NCBI GenBank assembly: GCA_007122565.1
Contig: SKTJ01000174.1
Location: 1 to 9,753, forward strand
Reading direction: 5' to 3'
Source: Syntrophomonadaceae bacterium
GTDB lineage: Bacteria; Bacillota; Dethiobacteria; DTU022; UBA8154
DNA: 9,753 nucleotides
Within the stretch, counting starts at the first letter, position 1. Each line of letters begins with the position of its first letter. This document shows, in pieces, positions 1 to 5,154 of this stretch. Made by a program: the position numbers and the translations under genes. The notes beneath the pieces were generated by a model. The model saw only the letters and a program-made list of their open reading frames with translations, made no database searches and was not told where the DNA came from.

Positions 1-126
1 GATTCCCAGGTCAGCCATTTTGATCAGCAACTCCGATGGCAGTTCCACTTTTTTCAGTTCAACCCAAATGTAATCATCACATGTTCCTGCGTCAAAACAG
101 AATACTTCGAGTTGGTATTTTTTCAT
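1..126 (-). CDS. CbpM/MerR-like chaperone modulator, N-terminal part (cut by window edge)
   Basis: Only the first 42 codons are present; the frame runs open off the left edge. The start ATG (126-124) overlaps the stop TGA of the upstream J-domain gene (125-123) in an ATGA junction, so translation is probably coupled, and a GGAGG-like stretch lies just upstream inside that gene. The visible protein starts MKKYQLEVF and later reads ELPSELLIKMADLGI. This resembles the helical opening of CbpM-type modulators and MerR-like wHTH proteins, where a short helix is followed by a 'L-x-x-L-x-x-LGL' segment. CbpM proteins bind the J domain of CbpA and modulate it, and are usually encoded directly downstream of it, which fits this position. 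The family call rests on a short fragment plus context. The coding sequence itself is well supported by the coupling; the identity is tentative. Confidence 0.55.
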   Translation of the reverse strand, partial: MKKYQLEVFCFDAGTCDDYIWVELKKVELPSELLIKMADLGI

Positions 127-1181
127 GCCCCATACCCCTCCTTCTCACCCGTAAATTCTGCCAGTTTGCGATAAAGTTCTTCCGCCTCCGGTTCTACTTT
201 AGCGGGGATATCAAGGATCAGCTGCAGGTATAGGTCGCCGTGTTCTCCTCCCACACGGGGCATTCCTTTCCCCCGCAGACGCATCCTATGCCCGTTGTGG
301 GTACGGGGGGGGATCGTTACGCGCACAGATCCGTCCAGCGTGGGGGCTGTAATCTTACCGCCCAGTACGGCTTGCCACGGATAGATTGTTACTTTTGTTT
401 CCAGATCATCTCCATTCAAGGTAAACCGGGAATGGGGCATCACTTTTACCTTCAGGTATAGATCGCCGCGCTCCCCACCTGCTTCCGCATCCCCTCCCTG
501 TCCTTTGAGACGAATTTTTTTACCGCTGCGGGCATCACGAGGCACCTTAAGCTTTATTGTTTTTGCCGTGGAAACATGGCCCCCGCCGCCACAAGCTTGG
601 CAGAAACTATTGCCAAGTTGTCCGGTACCACCGCATTTATCGCATAAATCCTGCAAAGAAAATTGCAATTGTTTTTCCCGGCCCTGGTAGATTTCCTCCA
701 GCGTAACCTCCAGTTCCGCTTCCACGTCAACGCCGCGCCGGGGGCGACGGGTCCGTCGCGAAGGTCCCCCGCCTCCACCGCTGAAAGCACCGCCAAATAT
801 AGATTCAAAAAAATCGCTGAAACTGCCGCTACCCTGCTCACCGCCAAAGTTAAAAGAAAAGCCTTCAAAATCGCCGGAACCTGTTTGGTTTCTTTGATAT
901 CCTGGCCGTTGTTGATAATGGTGTTGATCATTGAATGCATCCCCGTGTTCCCAGTTAGCTCCGAGGCGGTCGTAACGTGATCGTTTCTCCTTGTCCTTGA
1001 GTACTTCGTAAGCTTCGTTAATCATTTTGAACTCTTTTTCCGCTTCTTCTTTTTTCTCCGGGGGTTGCAGATCCGGATGGTGCTTCCGTGCCAATTTCCG
1101 ATAGGCGTTACGCACATCTTTCTCCGTGGCGTTTCGTTCCACACCCAGTATCTTGTAATAATCCTGAAATTTAACAGCCAT
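123..1181 (-). CDS. DnaJ/CbpA-type J-domain co-chaperone with a reduced zinc domain
   Basis: This 352-residue Hsp40 co-chaperone would deliver unfolded clients to DnaK and stimulate its ATPase through the J domain. The J domain spans about residues 5-72 with the HPD motif at 35-37 and a helix IV ending in YDRLGAN. A Gly/Phe-rich linker follows (about 100-140, including GSFSDFFESIFGG), then a basic stretch (141-150), then the substrate-binding beta-barrel domains (151-330). Only two CxxCxGxG units are present, at C180/C183 and C194/C197. Classical DnaJ has four and CbpA has none, so this is an intermediate form with one possible zinc site. The ATG has a good GGAGG site about 8 bases upstream (TGGAGGTTAAATTATG on the minus strand). 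The next gene starts inside its stop codon. No CIRCE operator was found upstream. Confidence 0.95.
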   Translation of the reverse strand: MAVKFQDYYKILGVERNATEKDVRNAYRKLARKHHPDLQPPEKKEEAEKEFKMINEAYEVLKDKEKRSRYDRLGANWEHGDAFNDQHHYQQRPGYQRNQTGSGDFEGFSFNFGGEQGSGSFSDFFESIFGGAFSGGGGGPSRRTRRPRRGVDVEAELEVTLEEIYQGREKQLQFSLQDLCDKCGGTGQLGNSFCQACGGGGHVSTAKTIKLKVPRDARSGKKIRLKGQGGDAEAGGERGDLYLKVKVMPHSRFTLNGDDLETKVTIYPWQAVLGGKITAPTLDGSVRVTIPPRTHNGHRMRLRGKGMPRVGGEHGDLYLQLILDIPAKVEPEAEELYRKLAEFTGEKEGYGA

Positions 1182-1203
1182 AATTTAACCTCCAGGTAAG
1201 TAA

Positions 1204-1238
1204 GAGTCGAAAGTCGAAAGTCAAATGTCGAAAGTCTT
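1204..1238. repeat. Heptad repeat array, AAGTCGA type, five units
   Basis: Five consecutive 7-base units start at 1204: GAGTCGA, AAGTCGA, AAGTCAA, ATGTCGA, AAGTCTT. The period is exactly seven and the consensus is RAGTCGA. The array sits 23 bases upstream of the J-domain start codon, so it probably lies within the 5' untranslated region of that gene. A matching five-unit array occurs at 2674-2708. Confidence 0.8.
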
Positions 1239-1317
1239 GAGAAACAACTATTAACCTTAGACTTTGGACTAAACAGTTACATACAAAAAATGTTACTACT
1301 CAGATGTAATTTGCAGC

Positions 1318-1496
1318 GGGGTTCAGGATACCTGTTCGAAACCGCAGTCTCAAGTTAAAGAAACAGGGGTTGCCTTTGCCGACCCGGCTCACATGCTTTG
1401 GCTCGCTGCGCTCAAACACGTAGCATGTGGAAACCCCGGTCCGACAAAGCCTTTTGATCGAGCCTGAACGGTTACTCACAGGTAATCCTGAACCCC
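1318..1496. repeat. ~180-bp imperfect foldback element (MITE-like or structured RNA)
   Basis: The outer arms are 1318-1335 (GGGGTTCAGGATACCTGT) and 1478-1496; the second is the exact reverse complement apart from one extra A. The inner part folds too. CACATGCT (1390-1397) pairs perfectly with AGCATGTG (1422-1429) around a 24-base loop. GCCTTTGCCGACCCGG (1372-1387) pairs imperfectly with 1434-1450. The region between outer and inner arms pairs only poorly. No transposase, clear target-site duplication or ribosome binding site was seen. It could be a non-autonomous mobile element or a structured RNA; the sequence alone does not decide, and I cannot tell whether it is repeated elsewhere in the genome. 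Confidence 0.65.
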
Positions 1497-1599
1497 CTTG
1501 TGCTATTTTCAAGAGTGCTGAGTTGTTACCAAAAATTATTCCATCGTTCCCAGCCTTTATACTATGTATCTTTATTTATTATACGAAATTTTTAGTGAG

Positions 1600-1651
1600 T
1601 AGACAAGAGCTTCCACGTTTGCTTGTTATAAGCAGGATAAGACAGTTATCC
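1600..1651 (+). promoter_or_regulatory. Weak promoter candidate with downstream 6-5-6 dyad, upstream of the hydroxyacid dehydrogenase
   Basis: TAGACA (1600-1605) and TGTTAT (1624-1629) are separated by 18 bases, an imperfect sigma-A-like pair. Just downstream, GGATAA (1635-1640) and TTATCC (1646-1651) form a perfect 6-bp inverted repeat around GACAG. This would lie near the predicted transcription start, where a repressor could bind. Both elements are short and could be chance. Confidence 0.3.
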
Positions 1652-1698
1652 CAGCGAATACTATCTGTATTGATAATAGTCCGGAGGTGCTTTATCCA

Positions 1699-2673
1699 AT
1701 GATGAATACTGCTGGTAAAAAAAAGGTATTCGTAACACGGCTGATTCCTGGTGCGGCCCTTGAATATCTGCAGGAGTCCTGTGAATGCCGTTTTTTTGAA
1801 AGGGAGAACGAACCGGTACCGCAAGCAGTATTGCTCAAAGAGGTGGCTGACGCAGCGGGACTCTATTGTATGCTATCGGATCGCATTGATGCAGCGGTAA
1901 TCGATGCAGCACCCCACCTTAAGGTGATCAGCACCATGGCGGTGGGTTTTGATCATATCGATGTGGCTGCAGCTGCCCGGCGTAAAATCACTGTTACCCA
2001 TACGCCGGGGGTTCTCACGGAGACGACGGCGGATCTCGCTTTTGCCCTGATAATGGCAACAAGCCGCAGGCTGATCGAAGCCAATCGGGCTATCTATAAT
2101 GGTCAGTGGAAGACGTGGGCTCCTCTTTTTATGGCGGGGCGGGATATCCATGGTGCCGCTTTGGGAATTATCGGCCTTGGCCGGATTGGTCAGGCAATGG
2201 TGCGCCGCGCCCGGGGGTTTGGCATGAGAGTTTGTTACTACTCCCGGCAGCGCCGTGAAGAGGCAGAGGCAGAGGGAGTGAGTTATTTGCCGCTGGACGA
2301 TCTGCTCCAGTACAGCGACTTTATTTCTCTGCATGTACCGGCCACCGCGGAAACATCTCAGCTTATCAGTACCCGGGAGTTTAATATGATGAAGCCGACC
2401 GCTGTATTGATCAATACGGCTCGTGGCAGCGTGGTGGATGAAGAAGCTCTTTTTGCAGCGCTCGTATCCGGTCAAATCCGTGCGGCCGGCCTTGATGTCT
2501 TCGCTGAGGAGCCGGTTAACCTGGAGCATCCGCTGCTCCATTTGCCCAATGTGGTAGCCCTTCCCCATATAGGCAGCGCCAGTGTGGAGACCCGCAATAA
2601 AATGGCCATAATTGCTGCCGAAGACATGGTTGCCGTATTGGCAGGCCACCCACCCCAATTTCCCGTTAAATGA
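1699..2673 (+). CDS. D-2-hydroxyacid dehydrogenase (glyoxylate/hydroxypyruvate reductase, D-glycerate dehydrogenase type)
   Basis: NAD(P)H-dependent interconversion of 2-oxoacids and D-2-hydroxyacids, most likely glyoxylate to glycolate and hydroxypyruvate to D-glycerate; cytosolic. The 324-residue length is typical. The Rossmann motif GLGRIG is at 159-164 after an LGIIG strand. The catalytic triad is visible: Arg242 in NTARGSVVDE, Glu271 in DVFAEEPV and His290 in LPHIGSAS. The C-terminus AGHPPQFPVK is characteristic of the GyaR/GhrB branch. The upstream in-frame GTG at 1687 lies inside the GGAGGTG ribosome binding site (1683-1689). I therefore start at ATG 1699, nine bases after that site; ATG 1702 is also possible. 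Substrate preference within the family cannot be read from sequence alone. It stands alone, convergent with the flavoprotein gene downstream. Confidence 0.93.
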   Translation: MMNTAGKKKVFVTRLIPGAALEYLQESCECRFFERENEPVPQAVLLKEVADAAGLYCMLSDRIDAAVIDAAPHLKVISTMAVGFDHIDVAAAARRKITVTHTPGVLTETTADLAFALIMATSRRLIEANRAIYNGQWKTWAPLFMAGRDIHGAALGIIGLGRIGQAMVRRARGFGMRVCYYSRQRREEAEAEGVSYLPLDDLLQYSDFISLHVPATAETSQLISTREFNMMKPTAVLINTARGSVVDEEALFAALVSGQIRAAGLDVFAEEPVNLEHPLLHLPNVVALPHIGSASVETRNKMAIIAAEDMVAVLAGHPPQFPVK

Positions 2674-2708
2674 CAGTCGAGAGTCAAAAGTCGAATGTTG
2701 AATGTCAA
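2674..2708. repeat. Heptad repeat array, AAGTCGA type, second locus
   Basis: Five 7-base units begin directly after the dehydrogenase stop codon: CAGTCGA, GAGTCAA, AAGTCGA, ATGTTGA, ATGTCAA. Period and consensus match the array at 1204-1238, including an ATGT-variant as the fourth unit in both. Confidence 0.75.
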
Positions 2709-2711
2709 GCA

Positions 2712-2754
2712 GGTGTACCAGTAGGGCGGCCATCCACGGCTGCCCGGTTTCACC
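2712..2754. terminator. Stem-loop between convergent genes, possible bidirectional terminator
   Basis: GGGCGGCC (2724-2731) pairs with GGCTGCCC (2738-2745), eight pairs including one G-T, around the loop ATCCAC. GGTG (2712-2715) and CACC (2751-2754) can extend it beyond an internal loop. It lies between the ends of two convergent genes, where a terminator is expected. There is no long T tract on either side, so intrinsic termination would be weak. Confidence 0.4.
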
Positions 2755-2786
2755 CTTATTGAACGTCCCTACGTGGTTTTGCCTTT

Positions 2787-2828
2787 TCTGCCTCCTGCCC
2801 TCTTGTTTCCTGTCTCTTGCCTCTTGAT
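2787..2828. repeat. Heptad repeat array, TCTTGCC type, six units
   Basis: Six 7-base units run TCTGCCT, CCTGCCC, TCTTGTT, TCCTGTC, TCTTGCC, TCTTGAT. The last unit touches the stop codon of the minus-strand flavoprotein gene, so on that strand the array is the first part of its 3' untranslated region. The period is exactly seven as in the AAGTCGA arrays, but the unit sequence is different. Confidence 0.7.
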
Positions 2829-4180
2829 CATATATGCTTCCGTCCCAGACGGGCAGCCAGGATTACGGGGTCGTAGACGGGGGAGAAGGGCGGGGCGTAT
2901 GCGAGGTCAAGTTTAAAGGTTTCTCCTACCGTCATTTTTTGTTGAATCAGCAGGGCAAAGACATCAATCCGTTTCACACCATCCAAAGGGCCTGCCATTT
3001 GGGCGCCGAGAAAGCGTCCATCATCCCTGTTGATCACACATACACAATAAAGCTCTTCACCCCCCGGGTAGTAGCGGGGCCTGTTACTCGTACTGAAAGT
3101 GTATTTGACGGCGTCGAATGAACTTTTTACTGCTGCCTCCTGTGTGAGGCCTGTGCGGGCGATTCCCATGTCGGCAAATTTGGTGATGGCCGTCTCCCCG
3201 ATACCGGCGAATTCCTCGTTGCCGCCGGCTATGTTTGCGCCTGCAATGAAGCCCTCTTTATTTGCCTTCGGTGCAAGGGGGACGTATGCCGGTTGTCCGG
3301 TGATAATGCTGGTTGTCTGAGCACAGTCACCTGCTGCATAAATATATGGAAAATTGGTTTGCAGCTGCTTATTTACAACCACAGATCCTTTTATACCCAG
3401 TTCAATGCCGCTGTCCTGTAGAAAGGCAGTATTGGGATCCACTCCTGTGGCTATGAGCACAAAATCAAAAATCAGATCGCCCTTATCTGTGCGCACGATT
3501 ATTTCTTCCCCTGCTTCGGCCACTTCCAGCACATCTCGGTTCAGATCAAGGGCAATACCTTCTTCCTTCATTTTTTCTAAAATCATGGCAGATATTTCCG
3601 GTTCAAAAGTATTGGCCAGTTGATCCCGGCGATGCACCAGGTGTGTTTCCAAACCCCTTGCCTGAAAAGCTTCCAGCATTTCCACAGCGATGTATCCCCC
3701 ACCGATCACACCGCAGCGGCGCGGTTTTTGTTCCTCCATTAAAGCGGAGATCTCCAGCATATCATCAAGACTTTTAAGTGTGAAAACACGCCGGGAAAAG
3801 GGATGCTTAACCTCGATCCCCCTTCTGGATGGCAGGGCTCCTGTCGCGAGCAGCAGGTAATCAAAAGCTATTGTTTCTACTGTTCCGCCGTTTTTAACAG
3901 TAATCTCTTTTTTAACCGGATTGACGGACTTGACCTCATGATGCAGGTTCAGTTCAATTTTCCGGTCTTTTACCACAGTCTCAGGCGTAAGTTCGAGCAG
4001 GCCTTCAAATTCAGAAACAATTCCTTGCAGAAAATATGGCATGCCGCAGCCTGCATAGGAAATGTACGGGCCTTTTTCATAAACAATCACCTTCCACCCC
4101 GGTTGTATCTTTTTCACCTGGCTGGCGGCACTTAAGCCGGCAGCATTACCGCCAATGATTAAGACAGTTTTGGATAACAA
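2828..4180 (-). CDS. CoA-disulfide reductase / NADH oxidase-like FAD-dependent pyridine nucleotide-disulfide oxidoreductase
   Basis: A 450-residue flavoprotein of the group containing CoA-disulfide reductase, NAD(P)H sulfur/polysulfide reductase and NADH oxidase. In order (numbered from the TTG start): FAD motif GGNAAG (10-15); single redox Cys45 in SYAGCGMPYF; ATG-type motif LLLATGALP (110-118); NAD(P)H motif GGGYIAVE (160-167); second FAD motif YAAGDCA (281-287); and the dimer-interface YAPPFSPVYDP segment (428-438). That last segment is characteristic of CoA-disulfide reductases. It ends without a C-terminal rhodanese domain. An in-frame GTG at 4189 lies inside the GAGGTGG site (4192-4186), so I prefer TTG 4180, six bases downstream of it; the GTG start would add three residues. 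It diverges from the ferritin gene. Thiol/CoA redox balance, sulfur or oxygen reduction are all plausible; sequence alone does not separate them. Confidence 0.9.
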   Translation of the reverse strand: MLSKTVLIIGGNAAGLSAASQVKKIQPGWKVIVYEKGPYISYAGCGMPYFLQGIVSEFEGLLELTPETVVKDRKIELNLHHEVKSVNPVKKEITVKNGGTVETIAFDYLLLATGALPSRRGIEVKHPFSRRVFTLKSLDDMLEISALMEEQKPRRCGVIGGGYIAVEMLEAFQARGLETHLVHRRDQLANTFEPEISAMILEKMKEEGIALDLNRDVLEVAEAGEEIIVRTDKGDLIFDFVLIATGVDPNTAFLQDSGIELGIKGSVVVNKQLQTNFPYIYAAGDCAQTTSIITGQPAYVPLAPKANKEGFIAGANIAGGNEEFAGIGETAITKFADMGIARTGLTQEAAVKSSFDAVKYTFSTSNRPRYYPGGEELYCVCVINRDDGRFLGAQMAGPLDGVKRIDVFALLIQQKMTVGETFKLDLAYAPPFSPVYDPVILAARLGRKHI

Positions 4181-4225
4181 GGATTCCACCTCTTTCAGTG
4201 TAAAAATATCTATTAGATACCATAA

Positions 4226-4253
4226 ATTATAGCATACAGTAGGTTAATGTAAA
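4226..4253 (-). promoter_or_regulatory. Promoter of the flavoprotein gene
   Basis: On the minus strand, TTTACA (4253-4248) and a perfect TATAAT (4231-4226) are separated by 16 bases. Transcription would start near 4219, leaving a leader of about 38 bases that carries the ribosome binding site. Confidence 0.65.
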
Positions 4254-4282
4254 GTACATCGCCGGAAAATGACTGGGAATAG

Positions 4283-4326
4283 TTGACAATAATAAGTTGA
4301 GGAGATATGATTGATAATATTGTTCA
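4283..4326 (+). promoter_or_regulatory. Ferritin promoter, with a possible Fur-like box
   Basis: A perfect TTGACA (4283-4288) is followed after 17 bases by TATGAT (4306-4311), predicting a start near 4318. TGATAATATTGTTCA (4312-4326) fits the 7-1-7 Fur pattern TGATAATnATTATCA with a perfect left half and four of seven in the right half, and overlaps the predicted transcription start. The promoter call is good; the Fur box is only a candidate, and a PerR-type or no regulator is also possible. Confidence 0.6.
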
Positions 4327-4344
4327 GGAGTCAGGAGTCAGAAT
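4324..4344. repeat. Short heptad repeat, TCAGGAG type, three units
   Basis: TCAGGAG, TCAGGAG, TCAGAAT lie in the untranslated leader of the ferritin mRNA. This is a third unit sequence sharing the seven-base period of the other intergenic arrays here. Confidence 0.55.
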
Positions 4345-4387
4345 AAAGATCTATGATTATTGTATAAAAAAAAGGAGGCGTTACCAA

Positions 4388-4894
4388 GTGTTTTCAGACA
4401 AACTTTTAAATGAGTTGAATGAACAGATCAAGTATGAGCTTTTTTCAGCCAATTACTATCTGGCCATGGCGGCTTATTGCGCGGCCAAAGGGATGGACGG
4501 TTTTGCCAATTTTTTCGTGGTGCAGGCTGAGGAGGAGCGTTTTCACGCCATGAAATTTTTCCATTTCATCAATGAGATGGGTGGTAGAGCGCAGATCCGC
4601 GGGCTGGATGAACCAAAAAATGATTATGCTTCGTTAGAGGAGATATTTACCCTGTCCCTTAACCATGAAAAATTCGTTACCGGGCGTATTTATTTACTGA
4701 TGAATATGGCCCAGGATGAGCGTGAACACGCCACCATCAGTTTCCTGAACTGGTTTATCGATGAGCAAGTGGAGGAGGAGTCCGGCATGACCGACCTTTT
4801 AAATAAGGTAAAACTGCTTGGCAGTGAGGGCCAGGGGATTTTCCTGTTGGATAAGGAATTGGCGCTACGGACATTCACCCCGCCCGCAAAATAA
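4388..4894 (+). CDS. ftnA: Non-heme ferritin (FtnA type)
   Basis: Iron-storage ferritin: oxidises Fe(II) at a dinuclear centre and stores it as mineral inside a 24-subunit shell. From the GTG at 4388 the protein has 168 residues, usual for bacterial FtnA. The ferroxidase ligands fall at the positions familiar from E. coli FtnA: Glu17, Glu50, His53, Glu94 and Gln127, with Glu49, Glu126, Glu129 and Glu130 nearby for the third iron site. There is no central heme-ligating Met as in bacterioferritin. The start is decided by the strong GGAGG at 4374-4378, nine bases upstream, and by the N-terminus FSDKLLNELNEQIKYEL, which matches the family start. An in-frame ATG at 4307 would add 27 non-family residues and overlaps the -10 box, so it is unlikely. 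It diverges from the flavoprotein gene, suggesting a shared iron/redox-stress context. Confidence 0.94.
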   Translation: MFSDKLLNELNEQIKYELFSANYYLAMAAYCAAKGMDGFANFFVVQAEEERFHAMKFFHFINEMGGRAQIRGLDEPKNDYASLEEIFTLSLNHEKFVTGRIYLLMNMAQDEREHATISFLNWFIDEQVEEESGMTDLLNKVKLLGSEGQGIFLLDKELALRTFTPPAK

Positions 4895-4898
4895 AAGA

Positions 4899-4928
4899 TA
4901 TTCCATAATGTAAAATTCTATTCCATAA
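4899..4928 (+). promoter_or_regulatory. Two direct repeats TATTCCATAA upstream of the glt promoter
   Basis: TATTCCATAA occurs exactly at 4899-4908 and again at 4919-4928, a 20-base period close to two helical turns. The second copy ends five bases before the -35 box. The copies would be centred near -64 and -44 from the predicted start, a typical place for an activator dimer or tandem sites. No regulator gene is nearby in the window. Confidence 0.45.
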
Positions 4929-4932
4929 ACTG

Positions 4933-4961
4933 TTGACAGAATAGATAGATCATGCTATTAT
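4933..4961 (+). promoter_or_regulatory. Promoter of the glutamate synthase operon
   Basis: A perfect TTGACA (4933-4938), a 17-base spacer and TATTAT (4956-4961) predict a transcription start near 4968 and a leader of about 187 bases before the first gene. Confidence 0.75.
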
Positions 4962-4962
4962 T

Positions 4963-5002
4963 TAGCTACCGGGAGGCGAGATGCCAGGGTGGCTATTTTT
5001 TT
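4963..5002 (+). terminator. Hairpin with T7 tail downstream of ferritin, overlapping the glt transcription start
   Basis: TAGCTACC (4963-4970) pairs with GGTGGCTA (4988-4995), eight pairs including one G-T. An inner GGC/GCC stem (4975-4977 with 4983-4985) sits above it, and seven T follow (4996-5002). It is a credible intrinsic terminator for transcripts entering from the ferritin gene. Transcripts starting at the glt promoter near 4968 would lack most of the 5' arm and so should escape it. Confidence 0.5.
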
Positions 5003-5129
5003 GTCACTATAAAAGCTAATTAATCATATACCATTAGTAAAAACATAATAAAACGGAATACCATTCCAAATTAAGGGCAAAGAAGCCCGGTAAGAAGCTG
5101 TCCAGATGGCAGCATGCTACCGGGTTTTT
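4968..5129 (+). ncRNA. Structured 5' leader of the glutamate synthase operon, riboswitch/attenuator-like, class not recognised
   Basis: Between promoter and first gene lie several potential stems: GGC/GCC (4975-4985), GTGGC/GTCAC (4989-4993 with 5003-5007), CTAAT/ATTAG (5016-5020 with 5033-5037), GGAAT/ATTCC (5055-5067) and GGGC/GCCC (5075-5088). CCCGGTA (5086-5092) can pair either with TACCGGG at 5118-5124, making the terminator, or with the identical bases ACCGGG near the RNA 5' end (4968-4973). The latter would close a ~120-nt multi-hairpin domain and prevent termination. That is the logic of a switch turned on by stabilising the 5' domain. I do not see the conserved cores of T-box, glutamine, glycine, lysine, FMN, TPP, SAM or cobalamin leaders. 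The ligand or signal is unknown; a nitrogen signal would suit the genes. Confidence 0.5.
5086..5129 (+). terminator. Intrinsic terminator in the glt leader, probable attenuator
   Basis: CCCGGTA (5086-5092) pairs with TACCGGG (5118-5124). Inside, GCTG/CAGC (5097-5100 with 5110-5113) and CC/GG form a stable cap around AGAT. Five T follow (5125-5129). It lies between the promoter and the first gene's ribosome binding site (5143-5149), so it would stop transcription before the operon unless an alternative fold forms. Confidence 0.7.
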
Positions 5130-5154
5130 ATTAACAAAAAAAGAGGTGGTAGGG

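Larger units (their letters stand above)
1182..1698. other. 517-bp non-coding stretch between divergent genes
   Basis: This stretch lies between the J-domain gene (minus) and the hydroxyacid dehydrogenase gene (plus). From left to right it contains a five-unit heptad array (1204-1238), an AT-rich spacer with no clear motif (1239-1317), a long imperfect foldback (1318-1496), an AT-rich segment (1500-1600), a weak promoter candidate with a downstream dyad (1600-1651), and the ribosome binding site of the dehydrogenase (1683-1689). Short reading frames cross the foldback on both strands, but none has a ribosome binding site or recognisable protein character. I could not assign a convincing promoter for the J-domain gene. 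Confidence 0.7.

Noticed and set aside
1204..1238. CRISPR array.
   Set aside because: The repeat units are only seven bases long and directly adjacent, with no spacers and no cas genes.
1300..1512. A 70-codon open frame on the minus strand across the foldback element.
   Set aside because: It coincides with the inverted repeat, has no ribosome binding site, and its composition looks like translated repeat DNA.
1510..1522. AAGAGTGCTGAGT resembles the right half of a CIRCE heat-shock operator.
   Set aside because: The matching left half TTAGCACTC is missing at the required nine-base spacing, and it is too far (over 300 bases) from the J-domain gene.
1873..2733. A 286-codon frame on the minus strand opposite the hydroxyacid dehydrogenase.
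   Set aside because: It is antisense to a clearly recognised enzyme with all catalytic motifs, and shows no family features.
4307..4387. An upstream in-frame ATG with GAGGAG just before it, extending ferritin by 27 residues.
   Set aside because: The ATG overlaps the -10 box of a strong promoter, the extension does not resemble the ferritin family, and GTG 4388 has a better ribosome binding site.
4968..5129. T-box leader as an explanation for the glt leader.
   Set aside because: The conserved T-box sequence (TGGNACCGCG) is absent; the GGGTGGCTA present does not match it.
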